Shown here: positions 43,688-52,494 of the stretch, in pieces
How positions within the stretch are numbered: the first letter of the stretch is position 1
How the letters are laid out: each line of letters begins with the position of its first letter
Program-made: the position numbers and the translations under genes
Notes under the pieces: model-generated
Database searches by the model: none
What the model saw: the letters and a program-made list of their open reading frames with translations, nothing else
Told to the model about the DNA's origin: nothing
Source of the DNA: an uncultured Mailhella sp.
GTDB lineage: Bacteria > Desulfobacterota > Desulfovibrionia > Desulfovibrionales > Desulfovibrionaceae
Direction of reading: 5' to 3'
Assembly (NCBI GenBank): GCA_944324085.1
Contig: CALUUX010000003.1
Span: 1-64,000, forward strand
Length of the DNA: 64,000 nt

Positions 43688-43775
43688 CATTACAAAACAG
43701 ATCGTATATTCCTTGTTTTAACTTGTAACATGCGTTTGACACTACTTTAATAGTAACAAAGAAGAGGAAAATTTT

Positions 43776-44606
43776 ATGTCTATTATAGACTTTCGCTACA
43801 GACCGTCGACAAGAGAATCGTTGGACAGTTTTATAAAACATCCCGTCTATAGAGACTATATTAAATTAACGCCTTTTGCGTCCACGCCATCCAAAAGTTT
43901 GGAAGCGTGTGTGGCAGAACTTCGGGAACTCGGCATTGATAAAGCCGTGTATACCGGTCGTGATTGCGAAAGCACCTATCATTATCCGTCTTCCAACGAT
44001 CTCGTTTACGCCTGCATGCGCACTTATCCCGATCTGTTTATCGGGTTTTACGGATTCGATCCCCATAAAAAAATGGCGGCCGTGCGCGAATTCCGTCAGG
44101 CCGTGGAAAAGGAAGGCATGGAGGGGGCGTCCATAGAGCCATGCATGGCCCACCTGCGTTCCGACGACGCGCTTTATTATCCTCTCTACACGGTATGCTG
44201 CGAGCTGAACGTTCCGGTCATCATTACCGCCGGATTGTCTCCGTTCATGCCCGACGTTTCCATGGACTTCATGAATCCCGTGTATATCGACAATGTGGCG
44301 AGAGATTTTCCCGAACTTCGCATTCTCATCAGCCATGGCGGATACCCGTGGATGCTTGAGGCCGTGGCCGTGACCCAGCGCAACAGAAACGTGTATCTGG
44401 ATTTTTCCACATGCCTCGCCAAGCCCCAGGCGGAAGTGCTTATCGACGCCGCGGCGACGGACATTTCGCGCAAGGTGCTGTTCGCCAGCGCGAATCCGTT
44501 CGTCGACGTGAGCAAAGCCGTAAACGCCGCGCTTAAGCTTCCGTTTTCCCCGGAGGTGAGAGAACGCATTTTCTGTCTCAACGGACAAGAGTTTTTGGGG
44601 TTGTGA
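43776..44606 (+). CDS. Amidohydrolase-2 fold protein lacking most metal ligands
   Basis: A 276-residue TIM-barrel protein, first gene of the sigma-54 operon (AGAGGAAAA ribosome site). The fold is recognisable from IIDFRYRP at strand 1, VPVIITAGLSPF at strand 5, LRILISHGGYPW at strand 6 and VLFASANPF at strand 8. In active members these carry HxH, H, H and D; here the strand 1 HxH is RYR, the strand 5 His is Thr and the strand 8 Asp is Ala, leaving only the strand 6 His. Catalysis of the usual kind is therefore doubtful. A binding or chaperone-like role towards the GRE substrate is conceivable. Confidence 0.75.
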   Translation: MSIIDFRYRPSTRESLDSFIKHPVYRDYIKLTPFASTPSKSLEACVAELRELGIDKAVYTGRDCESTYHYPSSNDLVYACMRTYPDLFIGFYGFDPHKKMAAVREFRQAVEKEGMEGASIEPCMAHLRSDDALYYPLYTVCCELNVPVIITAGLSPFMPDVSMDFMNPVYIDNVARDFPELRILISHGGYPWMLEAVAVTQRNRNVYLDFSTCLAKPQAEVLIDAAATDISRKVLFASANPFVDVSKAVNAALKLPFSPEVRERIFCLNGQEFLGL

Positions 44607-44632
44607 GCAGAGAAACTTTGAACCAGACGGCG

Positions 44633-44685
44633 TTCGGACAAGATTCATGACGCGTCGTCGAGCCTTGTCGGAAAGAGTTTTTTTA
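44633..44685 (+). terminator. Terminator or attenuator between the amidohydrolase-like gene and GRE1
   Basis: TTCGGACAAG/CTTGTCGGAA (one mismatch) around a GC-rich loop, followed by GAGTTTTTTTA. No new promoter is visible before GRE1, so it may work by partial readthrough. Confidence 0.6.
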
Positions 44686-44734
44686 TTCCCGGAACAAGTG
44701 CGGAAGCACAAGCCAATTCTTGAGGAGCATTACC

Positions 44735-47233
44735 ATGTCATGCTGTGAACATCTGGCGTATTCTGGCCAGGAACAGACCATTCTCGATAGAATCGCGGGC
44801 AAGCGCGATCCCAATGAACTCAAACATCCCCGCCTGTACAAACTGATCAGCGTTTTTGACGGAAAGAAGCCCTTCATTGACGTGGAACGCGCCCGTCTGT
44901 TCACGGAATCCATGAAGGAAACCGAGGGCGAAATGCTCGTTCTGCGCTGGGCCAAGGCGTTGAAGCACATGGGCGAGAACATGACCGTCTACATTGACGA
45001 CGATCAGCTCATCGTGGGCCGCATGGGCCATCAGGGTTCGCGTTACGGCATTCTTTATCCCGAGCTTGACGGCGACTATCAGGCGTCGGCTCTGAAGGAA
45101 CTGCCCGCCGATCCCGCGTCTCCTTTTGAGGTGACGGCCGAAGACTCCAAGGTGGTGGAAGAACTCATCACGCCCTACTGGAAGGACAAAACGTTCCATC
45201 AGGATCTGAACAAGCGTCTGCCCAAGGATTCCCATCGTCTGGCCTATGCCGACGAAGGCGGCTATCAGTCCCGCTACATTTGCTGCGAAACGGCGTCCAA
45301 CCGTTCCAGCCTTCAGTGGTGCCTGGACTATGAGCGTCTGCTCAAGCTCGGCTATAAGGGGATCAAGGAAGAGGCTCTTGCCGCCCTTGCCGCGCTGGAT
45401 CCCGACGATCCTCTGGATCAGTGCGAAAAGCGGCCGTATCTCGAAGCCATGGTGCTGCTGAGCGAAGGCATTGTCACCTGGGCGCATCGTTACGCGGCCA
45501 AGGCTCGCGAGCTGGCCGCCGCGGAAAAGAACGAACAGCGTCGCAAGGAACTTCTTCAGATCGCCGAAAACTGCGACTGGGTTCCTGAAAATCCCCCGCG
45601 CACGTTTTATGAAGCCCTTCAGTCGCACTGGTTCGTGCAGGCTTTCGCCCGTCTGGAGCAGAAGATCAGTTCGAATCCCACGAACGGCCGTATGGATCAG
45701 CTGTTCTGGCCCTACTATGAAAAGGACGTGCGCGAAGGACGGCTTGACGAAGACAAGGCCGTGGAGCTGTTGCAGTGCATGTGGGTCAATATGGCGCAGT
45801 GCCTCGATCTGGCCATCACGCCCTACAACAAGGCCACGCATGAAGGCTACTCCCACTGGGAGGCCGTGACCATTGGCGGACAGACGCGGGACGGTCGCGA
45901 CGCCACCAACGAACTCACCTATGTCGTGCTTCGCTCCAAGCGGGAATGTCCGCTGCATTATCCCGATCTTGCGGCGCGCATTCATGCCCGCAGTCCTGAA
46001 AGATACCTGTATGAAGTGGCGGAAACCATCAAGCAGGGTTGCGGTTTCCCCAAGCTGCTCAACGACGAGGAAATCATTCCCCTGCATCTTGCCAAGGGCG
46101 CGCCTCTTGCGGATATCTATGATTATGCGGCTTCCGGCTGCGCCGAAATACGCATGCCCAGAGTGGACACCTACACCAGCGGTCACGCGCAGTTCAGTCT
46201 GGGCGCGGCGGTGGAACTCACGCTGTACAACGGTCGCATGAAGAAGTTCGGAGACGAGCTGCTGACGCTGGAAACCGGCGACGTGCGGACCTTTGACACG
46301 TGGGAGAAGTTCTGGAACGCCTACGTGAAGCAGCAGATGTTCATTATTCGCCACGCGTTCCTTCAGCAGTACTACATCATTCAGACGAGAGCCGAGCACT
46401 TCGCCACGCCCATTTCCGACTCTCTGCACGTGCTGGCCATGCGCGAATGCGTGGATCTGCATCAGCATCACCAGTATAAGGGCGGCCTGAATCTCGGCTA
46501 CTTTGAATGTCTGGGCTACAGCACCGCCATTGATTCCCTCGCCGCCATCAAGAAAGTGGTTTATGAGGACGGCGTTCTTTCCATGCAGGAAGTGCTGGAC
46601 GCGCTGGAGTGCGATTTTGTCGGCAAGGAAGACGTGCAGGCCATTCTCGCCAACGCGCCGAAGTACGGCAACGACGACGAATACGCCGACAGCATCGGTC
46701 TTGAGATTGACCGTCTGGCGCAGGAATTCAGCGCGAAGTACGCGCAGAGACTGGGCATACGTTGCGACTTCCGCATGGTGCCGTTCACGTCGCACGTGCC
46801 TTTCGGACGCGTGGTGTCCGCCACGCCCAACGGCCGCAAGGCGTGGACGCCTCTTTCCGACGGTTCTTCCGCGTCGCACGGAGCGGACATCAACGGCCCC
46901 ACGGCGGTGCTGCGTTCCAACTTCAACACGAAGAACTACAATATGAGCCAGCGCGCGGCGCGCCTGCTCAACGTGAAGTTTTCGCCCAAGTGCCTTGAAG
47001 GGGAAAGCGGAACCAGAAAACTTGTGGATTTCATCCGCGTCTTTTGCGATTTGCGTCTGTGGCATGTGCAGTTCAACGTCATCAATCGCGAAACGCTCAT
47101 TCAGGCGCAGCAGCATCCTGAACTCTACAAGGGGCTGATTGTGCGCATCGCCGGGTACAGCGCGTACTTTACGGAATTGTCCAGAGACCTGCAAAATGAC
47201 CTTATAGCCAGAACGGAACACGATAAGGTCTAG
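44735..47233 (+). CDS. islA: Glycyl radical sulfonate C-S lyase, isethionate sulfite-lyase (IslA) type
   Basis: 832 residues, oxygen-sensitive and cytoplasmic; predicted to split isethionate into acetaldehyde and sulfite. The thiyl cysteine is C469 and the general base E471 in SGCAEIRMP; the glycyl radical is G807 in VRIAGYSAYF. Sulfonate contacts reported for Bilophila IslA (R189, Q193, R678) correspond to R190, Q194 (RSSLQW) and R680 (FRMVPF), all present; the published numbers are from memory. The N-terminus MSCC and total length also fit. HpsG (dihydroxypropanesulfonate lyase) is a close alternative that these residues do not exclude. ATG at 44735 has GAGGAG upstream; the TTG five codons earlier is rejected. 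Confidence 0.82.
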   Translation: MSCCEHLAYSGQEQTILDRIAGKRDPNELKHPRLYKLISVFDGKKPFIDVERARLFTESMKETEGEMLVLRWAKALKHMGENMTVYIDDDQLIVGRMGHQGSRYGILYPELDGDYQASALKELPADPASPFEVTAEDSKVVEELITPYWKDKTFHQDLNKRLPKDSHRLAYADEGGYQSRYICCETASNRSSLQWCLDYERLLKLGYKGIKEEALAALAALDPDDPLDQCEKRPYLEAMVLLSEGIVTWAHRYAAKARELAAAEKNEQRRKELLQIAENCDWVPENPPRTFYEALQSHWFVQAFARLEQKISSNPTNGRMDQLFWPYYEKDVREGRLDEDKAVELLQCMWVNMAQCLDLAITPYNKATHEGYSHWEAVTIGGQTRDGRDATNELTYVVLRSKRECPLHYPDLAARIHARSPERYLYEVAETIKQGCGFPKLLNDEEIIPLHLAKGAPLADIYDYAASGCAEIRMPRVDTYTSGHAQFSLGAAVELTLYNGRMKKFGDELLTLETGDVRTFDTWEKFWNAYVKQQMFIIRHAFLQQYYIIQTRAEHFATPISDSLHVLAMRECVDLHQHHQYKGGLNLGYFECLGYSTAIDSLAAIKKVVYEDGVLSMQEVLDALECDFVGKEDVQAILANAPKYGNDDEYADSIGLEIDRLAQEFSAKYAQRLGIRCDFRMVPFTSHVPFGRVVSATPNGRKAWTPLSDGSSASHGADINGPTAVLRSNFNTKNYNMSQRAARLLNVKFSPKCLEGESGTRKLVDFIRVFCDLRLWHVQFNVINRETLIQAQQHPELYKGLIVRIAGYSAYFTELSRDLQNDLIARTEHDKV

Positions 47234-47248
47234 GCCGCCGTTTTAGAC

Positions 47249-47284
47249 CGGCCCGGAGCGGACGTTCCGGGCCGTATTTTTTTA
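47249..47284 (+). terminator. Intrinsic terminator between the GRE1 and activase genes
   Basis: CGGCCCGGA/TCCGGGCCG perfect 9-pair stem followed by TATTTTTTT. The activase ribosome site AGGAG starts at the end of the U-tract. It would lower activase and downstream expression relative to GRE1. Confidence 0.85.
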
Positions 47285-47293
47285 GGAGCCTTC

Positions 47294-48184
47294 ATGAGCG
47301 CGACTCTCGGCACTATTTTCAATATCCAGAAGTTTTCCATCCATGACGGACCGGGAATACGCACGCTGGTTTTTTTCAAGGGATGTCCCTTGCGCTGTTT
47401 GTGGTGTTGCAATCCGGAATCTCAGTCTCCGGAACTCGAACATGGCTATAATCCCGACAAGTGTTTCGGATGCGGGCGTTGCGTGGCGAGATGTTCTCAC
47501 GGCGTGCTCTCGCTGAAGGAAGACCGCACCTTGGACATACGACGCGACCTTTGCCGGGCCGAATGTCCGGACTGCGTCAAGGTATGCCCGGACAAGGCTT
47601 TGGTTTTCTACGGAAAACGGTACACTGTGGAAGAGGTGCTGAAGGTTGTGGAGCAGGACGCGCTGTTCTATACCCGTTCAGGAGGGGGGCTGACCGTGAG
47701 CGGAGGAGAGCCGCTCATGCAGCCGGAATTTCTTTTGGCGTTGTGCAAGGAGGCCAGACGCAGAAGAATAGACGTGGCTATGGAAACCAGCGGCTTCGCT
47801 TCCGAAGACGTGTTTCTTTCCGTCATGCCCTGGGTGGGATATCTTATGGTGGACGTCAAGCACATGGATGACGAAACGCATCGACGCGTCACGGGGGTGT
47901 CGAATCGTCCTATTCTTTCCAACCTGCGCGCGTTGCGGCGGGAGTTTCCCAACATGCCGTTGCGCGTGCGCACGCCCGTCATTCCTGGCGTCAACGATTC
48001 GGAAGAGAATCTTATGGCGACCAGCGAGTTCGCCCGTTCGCTGGGAGCGGAGTACGAGCTGCTTGCCTACCACAGCATGGGGCGTTCGAAATACCGTTCG
48101 CTCGGCCGACCGTATCCCATGGGCGACGCGGAGCTTTCCAAAGAAGCGTTTGCGTCTCTGCGGGAAAAGGTGTCTTCCCTATAA
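47294..48184 (+). CDS. islB: Radical SAM activase of GRE1 (IslB type)
   Basis: 296 residues. It installs the glycyl radical using SAM and a [4Fe-4S] cluster. The family opening SIHDGPGIRT is intact and the cluster motif is GCPLRCLWC (CxxxCxxC). A ferredoxin-like insert with two cysteine groups follows (CFGCGRCVARC and CRAECPDCVKVC), as in activases of the choline and isethionate lyases. SGGEPLMQP and MVDVKHMD are the SAM-contact segments. Placed directly after GRE1 behind a terminator. Confidence 0.88.
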   Translation: MSATLGTIFNIQKFSIHDGPGIRTLVFFKGCPLRCLWCCNPESQSPELEHGYNPDKCFGCGRCVARCSHGVLSLKEDRTLDIRRDLCRAECPDCVKVCPDKALVFYGKRYTVEEVLKVVEQDALFYTRSGGGLTVSGGEPLMQPEFLLALCKEARRRRIDVAMETSGFASEDVFLSVMPWVGYLMVDVKHMDDETHRRVTGVSNRPILSNLRALRREFPNMPLRVRTPVIPGVNDSEENLMATSEFARSLGAEYELLAYHSMGRSKYRSLGRPYPMGDAELSKEAFASLREKVSSL

Positions 48185-48208
48185 TTTTTTGCAGCCTCCG
48201 GGGGAACC

Positions 48209-50608
48209 ATGAAACGCGCACAGACTCCCGTGTCGTACCGTCGTCCTTCGCATCTGCGCAGACGCATCAGCTTGATAGCTTCTTCCCGTCCGCGACTGCT
48301 TATGGACAGAGCGGTGTATTTCACCGAGTCCATGAAGGAAACGGAAGGGGAGGAGCTTCCGCTGCGTTGGGCGAGGGCTCTCGTTCACGCGCTGGAGCGC
48401 GTTCCCGTGGAGCTTTCTCCCGACGAGTTGCTTGTCGGTTCGTTGGGCTCCGGCCGGTACGGCATTTTTTACCCCGAGCTGGACAGCGTGTTTGTGGAAG
48501 GGGAGGCCTTCGATCCGGAAGAGTTCTTTTTGTCCGAGCGCGACATGGAGCTCGTGCGCGACCGCGTTCTTCCGTACTGGCGCGGCCGCACCTATCCGGA
48601 ACTTTTCTACGCCGAGCTTCCTGACGAGATCAGGAATTTGTTGTATATCGACGACGATCCGTTTCATCCGGCGTTTATTGTGCAGGAAACGGCCACGGTG
48701 CGTCATTCCCTGCAGTGGGCGCTGGACTACAGCAAGGTGATTCGGCGGGGGTTCCGCGGCATTGCGGAAGACGCGGAGCGCATGAAGGAGATGAGTTCCG
48801 ATCCTTCCAAGCGCAGTTTTTACACGGCGGTGGCTGAGCTGTGCCGGGGGATTCGGCGTTTTTCCGAACGGTTCGCGTCGTTGGCGGAGGAGCAGGCTCT
48901 TGGCGCGAACACCGAGGAATTTCGCGAGAATCGCCTGGAGCTCGCCGAGCGTTGCCGTCGCGTGCCGTGGGAGCCGTCCGGCAGTTTTGTGGACGCGCTT
49001 CAGGCGCAGTGGATCACGCAGATGGTGTCCCGCATGGAAGCGGAATACGGAGGCAACGTCAGCAACGGGCGCATGGATCAGTATCTCTGGCCGCTGTATC
49101 GGCATGACCGGGAAAACGGACTGCTGACGGAACAGCGGGCTCGCGAGTATCTTGACGATTTGTGGTGTCACATCGCCCAGTTCGTCCGTCTGAAGCCTTC
49201 GCCCACGGGAGCCAAGATCTACGAGGATCTCGCGCACTGGGAATTCACCACGCTGGGAGGAATGCTTCCCTCCGGGGAGGACGCCACCAACGAACTTTCC
49301 TACCTTCTGCTTCATTCGGCGTCGGAATTTCCTCTTGATTATCCGTACGTCGGCATACGCATTCATCGGGACACGCCGGAAGCGTTTCTTCGGGACGTGT
49401 GCCGCGTGACCCAGAGAAATGACGTCAGTCCGGTTCTTTTCAACGACGAGACCATCGTGGCCAGACAGAGAGCCAACGGAGCCACGCTGGAGGAGGCCCG
49501 CGACTACTGCGGCAGCGGATACTCCGAAGCGCGTCTCATCAACCGGGACACCTATTTCGTCGGCGCGACGTGGCTGAATCTTCCGGCCGTGCTGGAAATG
49601 GCGTTGCGGGACGGCTTTTGTTCGCCCAATCCATGTAGGCGCATGGGGCTGCCCACCGGCGCGGCGGCGGACATCCGGGATTTTTCTTCGCTGATGACGT
49701 GTTTTCGTCGTCAGCTTCTGCACATTCTCGATCTTTCCTTCCGTCAGCAGGCGATTCTTGAGCGGCTGCGTCCGCAGATCATCGCGTCGCCGCTGTTGTC
49801 CAGCCTGCATGATCTCTGCATGAAGCACGGCGTGGACGTGGCCGCGGGGCTTGTGCCCGAGGGGAGGAGCATCGGGGGCTTTCTCGGCATCATCGGTTTC
49901 GCCACTGTGGTGGACTCGCTGGCCGCCATCGACACGTTGGTGTTCCGGGAGCGGCGGCTTTCTCTGCCTGAATTGCTCGACATTCTTGCGGCGAATTTCG
50001 AGGGGCATGAGGACGTGCGTCAGCTTTGCCTGAACTGCCCCAAATACGGCAACGGCACCGCGTGGGTGGACGCCATAGGTCGGGACATAGACAGAATGTT
50101 GCTCAAGCGCGCCCGCTCCGAAGTGAACGCCTACGGCGGCCGCGGAGAAATTTTTTATGTGCCCGTCAAGGCGCATATCGCCATGGGGCGGGTGTCGGGC
50201 GCGACGCCGGACGGGCGTTTCGCCGGAAACAACTTCTCGTTCGGCGTCACGCCGTCGCTGCTGGTGGGCAAGCTGGGGCCGACGGTTTCGCTGAGCTCGG
50301 AAATGGCCGTGCAGAACCCTGACATTCCGTCTCTCGGCGCGAGGGTTATGTTTTCCACGCTTCTTCCCGGCCAGGCGTGCGGCGAGGCGGGGCTGGAAAC
50401 GCTTATGTCCGTGATTCGGACGTGGTGCAGACAGCCGCACTGGTTTCTTCGTTTTCAGATTCTCACGCCGGCGGAATTGACGGTGTTACGCAATTCCCCC
50501 TATGAATACAACAGTCTTTTTTTGAACATTCCGGGATTTAATTCTCAGGGATATTCCTTTCCTTCCGCGGCGTTTTCTTTTAAGTGTCCGTTGCATGAAG
50601 CCAGATAG
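48209..50608 (+). CDS. GRE-family pseudoenzyme: active-site Cys replaced by Tyr
   Basis: 799 residues, alignable to GRE1 throughout (FTESMKETEGE, NGRMDQYLWP, the SSLHDLCMKHGVD region), with a shorter N-terminus. The catalytic motif is SGYSEAR: Y438 (codon TAC) stands where GRE1 has C469, while E440 is kept; a cysteine occurs four residues earlier (C434). The radical loop is LNIPGFN instead of VRIAGYS: G776 is kept, the Arg is Asn. R165 and Q169 (VRHSLQW) match the sulfonate-contact pair, but R680 of GRE1 is F649. It cannot use the normal thiyl mechanism. It is co-transcribed with GRE1, 24 bases after its activase. Partner subunit, sensor or new enzyme are open possibilities. Confidence 0.85.
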   Translation: MKRAQTPVSYRRPSHLRRRISLIASSRPRLLMDRAVYFTESMKETEGEELPLRWARALVHALERVPVELSPDELLVGSLGSGRYGIFYPELDSVFVEGEAFDPEEFFLSERDMELVRDRVLPYWRGRTYPELFYAELPDEIRNLLYIDDDPFHPAFIVQETATVRHSLQWALDYSKVIRRGFRGIAEDAERMKEMSSDPSKRSFYTAVAELCRGIRRFSERFASLAEEQALGANTEEFRENRLELAERCRRVPWEPSGSFVDALQAQWITQMVSRMEAEYGGNVSNGRMDQYLWPLYRHDRENGLLTEQRAREYLDDLWCHIAQFVRLKPSPTGAKIYEDLAHWEFTTLGGMLPSGEDATNELSYLLLHSASEFPLDYPYVGIRIHRDTPEAFLRDVCRVTQRNDVSPVLFNDETIVARQRANGATLEEARDYCGSGYSEARLINRDTYFVGATWLNLPAVLEMALRDGFCSPNPCRRMGLPTGAAADIRDFSSLMTCFRRQLLHILDLSFRQQAILERLRPQIIASPLLSSLHDLCMKHGVDVAAGLVPEGRSIGGFLGIIGFATVVDSLAAIDTLVFRERRLSLPELLDILAANFEGHEDVRQLCLNCPKYGNGTAWVDAIGRDIDRMLLKRARSEVNAYGGRGEIFYVPVKAHIAMGRVSGATPDGRFAGNNFSFGVTPSLLVGKLGPTVSLSSEMAVQNPDIPSLGARVMFSTLLPGQACGEAGLETLMSVIRTWCRQPHWFLRFQILTPAELTVLRNSPYEYNSLFLNIPGFNSQGYSFPSAAFSFKCPLHEAR

Positions 50609-50622
50609 CAGGCGGGCCCGTC

Positions 50623-52494
50623 ATGTCGAAATCCACCAGAGATGAGAAGTTCCCCGTGTCTTCTCTTTCTTTTCTTTCCCTTGATAGCATACGGATCGTG
50701 ACGGAAACGCTTTCCGTCGGCGTGATGCTTGTCGATGCCGACGGCGTGCTCTATCACGTCAATCAGGCGGCGCAGTTTCTTCATCAGGGGGGCGGCGTTC
50801 CCAAGGCGGGCTTTCCGCTGGCGGATGTCAGCCCTCATGACTGGGTGGAAGTGAAAAAAGTGCTGACCACCGGCGTGCCGCAGATCTGTTCTCTGCTGCG
50901 CATGCCCATGGCGACGGTGCTGGTCAGCCGCATGCCCGTCATGCGTCTCGGCGCGACGGTCGGCGTCATGACCATGATGCAGGACATCAACAATTTTAAC
51001 GCCGCGCTCCATGAGTTTCCCGAATTTCAGAATCTCGCCCGTGAGTTTGAAACGGCGGTCGAGCAGTTCGAGGGCGTTTTTTTGTCCTTGAACAGCCGCG
51101 GAATTATTCGTCATGTCAATTCCGCGTATGAAAAGCTCATTCTTTTGGGGCGGCAGGGTCTTGTCGGACGACATATTGAGGACGTTCAGCGGTCGCCCCG
51201 CCATCTGGTGTCGCTGTTCAACGAGGCCAAGGCGTCCCGAGCCGTGGCGACCATGCCCGTCGCGCTTCCCACGGGAAAGACGCTTCAGGGATGCGCCACG
51301 CCGTCTTTTGATGAAAACGGCGAGCTGTTCCGTGTGATGCTCCGTCTGAAGAGCGCGGTTTCTCCCGCCGCGGAAACGAGCCGGCCCGCGGCTTCCGTCG
51401 CGCCGAAGCCGAGCGTGCCCTCGGCGGAATTGCAGCGAGTCTGTCACGCTTCCGGGTTCACGGTGCACAGTTCCGCGATGAATCATGTGGTGCAGCAGGC
51501 CCTCAAGGTGAGCAAGACCAGCTCCTGCGTGCTCATCACCGGGGAATCCGGCGTGGGAAAGACCATGCTGGCCTCTCTGATCCACAACAACAGCGGCCGG
51601 AGTTCCCGACCTTTTGTGGTCATCAACTGCGGAGCGATTCCGGAACAGCTTCTGGAAAGCGAACTTTTCGGCTATGAAAAGGGCGCGTTCACCGGCGCGA
51701 ACGCCCATGGAAAGATGGGACTGATAGAGACGGCCGACAAAGGCACGCTTTTTCTGGACGAGATAGGCGAACTTCAGTATAGTCTTCAGTCTAACTTGCT
51801 TGAAGTATTTGAAAAAAAGTCATTCATCAGAGTCGGCGGAACGAAAAGGACGTCGGTCGACATACGCATTCTCGCCGCCACCAACAAAAACCTGGCGGAA
51901 GAGGTGGAGAAGGGCAATTTTCGTCGGGATTTGTTTTATCGGCTCAATGTCATTCCCATAGCCATTCCGCCGCTTCGCGAGAGGCCCGAGGACATTCAGG
52001 CTATGATCGAACAGCTGATAAGCCAGTATAATTCGCAAAACGGCGCGTCCAAGAAAATGTCTTCCGAGCTTTTGCGCTGGCTTCTTCGCTATCCCTTCCG
52101 GGGGAACATGCGCGAGCTCGTCAATATCATGGAATGGCTGCTGGTGATGAGCGAGAACGACGTGCTTGGCCTGCACGATTTGCCCTCGCGGTTGCAGCAG
52201 GAATATCATCTGACCGAGCAGGCCAGAGTGGAGCCGGCGTCCTTGCCGGACATCACTCAACCGGTCAGTTCTGCGGCGGCGTTTTCCGTTCCGGATATAA
52301 AGATGGGGGTTTCTCTCAAGGATGCCGTGGCGGCGTTTGAAAAAAGTTATCTTGAAAAAGCCATGAAGAAGTACGGCTCCATACAGGCCGTTTCCGACGC
52401 GCTTGACGTGCATTTTTCCACGTTGTGGCGCAAGCTCGTGAAATATGATCTGGTCCAGAACCATGCCGCGCAGGAGAAAAAGTATGTCCCATAG
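50623..52494 (+). CDS. Sigma-54-dependent activator with PAS domains
   Basis: 623 residues. Two PAS-like regions (about 20-120 and 140-240) are followed by a variable linker. The AAA+ domain has Walker A GESGVGKT at 307-314, the sigma-54 contact GAFTGA at 354-359, Walker B TLFLDEIGEL and the arginine region RRDLFYRLNVIPI. A C-terminal helix-turn-helix of the TyrR/PrdR kind (about 570-615: SIQAVSDALDVHFSTLWRKL) completes it. No receiver domain is present, so it probably senses a small ligand or redox state directly. It likely drives the sigma-54 promoter at 43559, giving positive feedback because the gene is inside the operon. Confidence 0.93.
   Translation: MSKSTRDEKFPVSSLSFLSLDSIRIVTETLSVGVMLVDADGVLYHVNQAAQFLHQGGGVPKAGFPLADVSPHDWVEVKKVLTTGVPQICSLLRMPMATVLVSRMPVMRLGATVGVMTMMQDINNFNAALHEFPEFQNLAREFETAVEQFEGVFLSLNSRGIIRHVNSAYEKLILLGRQGLVGRHIEDVQRSPRHLVSLFNEAKASRAVATMPVALPTGKTLQGCATPSFDENGELFRVMLRLKSAVSPAAETSRPAASVAPKPSVPSAELQRVCHASGFTVHSSAMNHVVQQALKVSKTSSCVLITGESGVGKTMLASLIHNNSGRSSRPFVVINCGAIPEQLLESELFGYEKGAFTGANAHGKMGLIETADKGTLFLDEIGELQYSLQSNLLEVFEKKSFIRVGGTKRTSVDIRILAATNKNLAEEVEKGNFRRDLFYRLNVIPIAIPPLRERPEDIQAMIEQLISQYNSQNGASKKMSSELLRWLLRYPFRGNMRELVNIMEWLLVMSENDVLGLHDLPSRLQQEYHLTEQARVEPASLPDITQPVSSAAAFSVPDIKMGVSLKDAVAAFEKSYLEKAMKKYGSIQAVSDALDVHFSTLWRKLVKYDLVQNHAAQEKKYVP

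Larger units (their letters stand above)
42555..43775. promoter_or_regulatory. AT-rich divergent control region of the sulfonate island
   Basis: 1.2 kb without a credible gene, much richer in A+T than anything else in the window. The left end has a TTGACA on the minus strand and an ATTCTAC...GTAGAGAAT inverted repeat (42606-42624) ahead of dctQ. The middle is runs of AT with several ATATAATATAT stretches. The right end has the sigma-54 promoter, a candidate activator site and a long leader before the amidohydrolase gene. A 68-codon AT-rich frame at 43164 is taken as noise. Confidence 0.7.

Noticed and set aside
48209..50608. GRE2 as a pseudogene
   Set aside because: The frame is intact over 799 codons, has a ribosome site, and is followed closely by in-operon genes; no stop or frameshift is visible.
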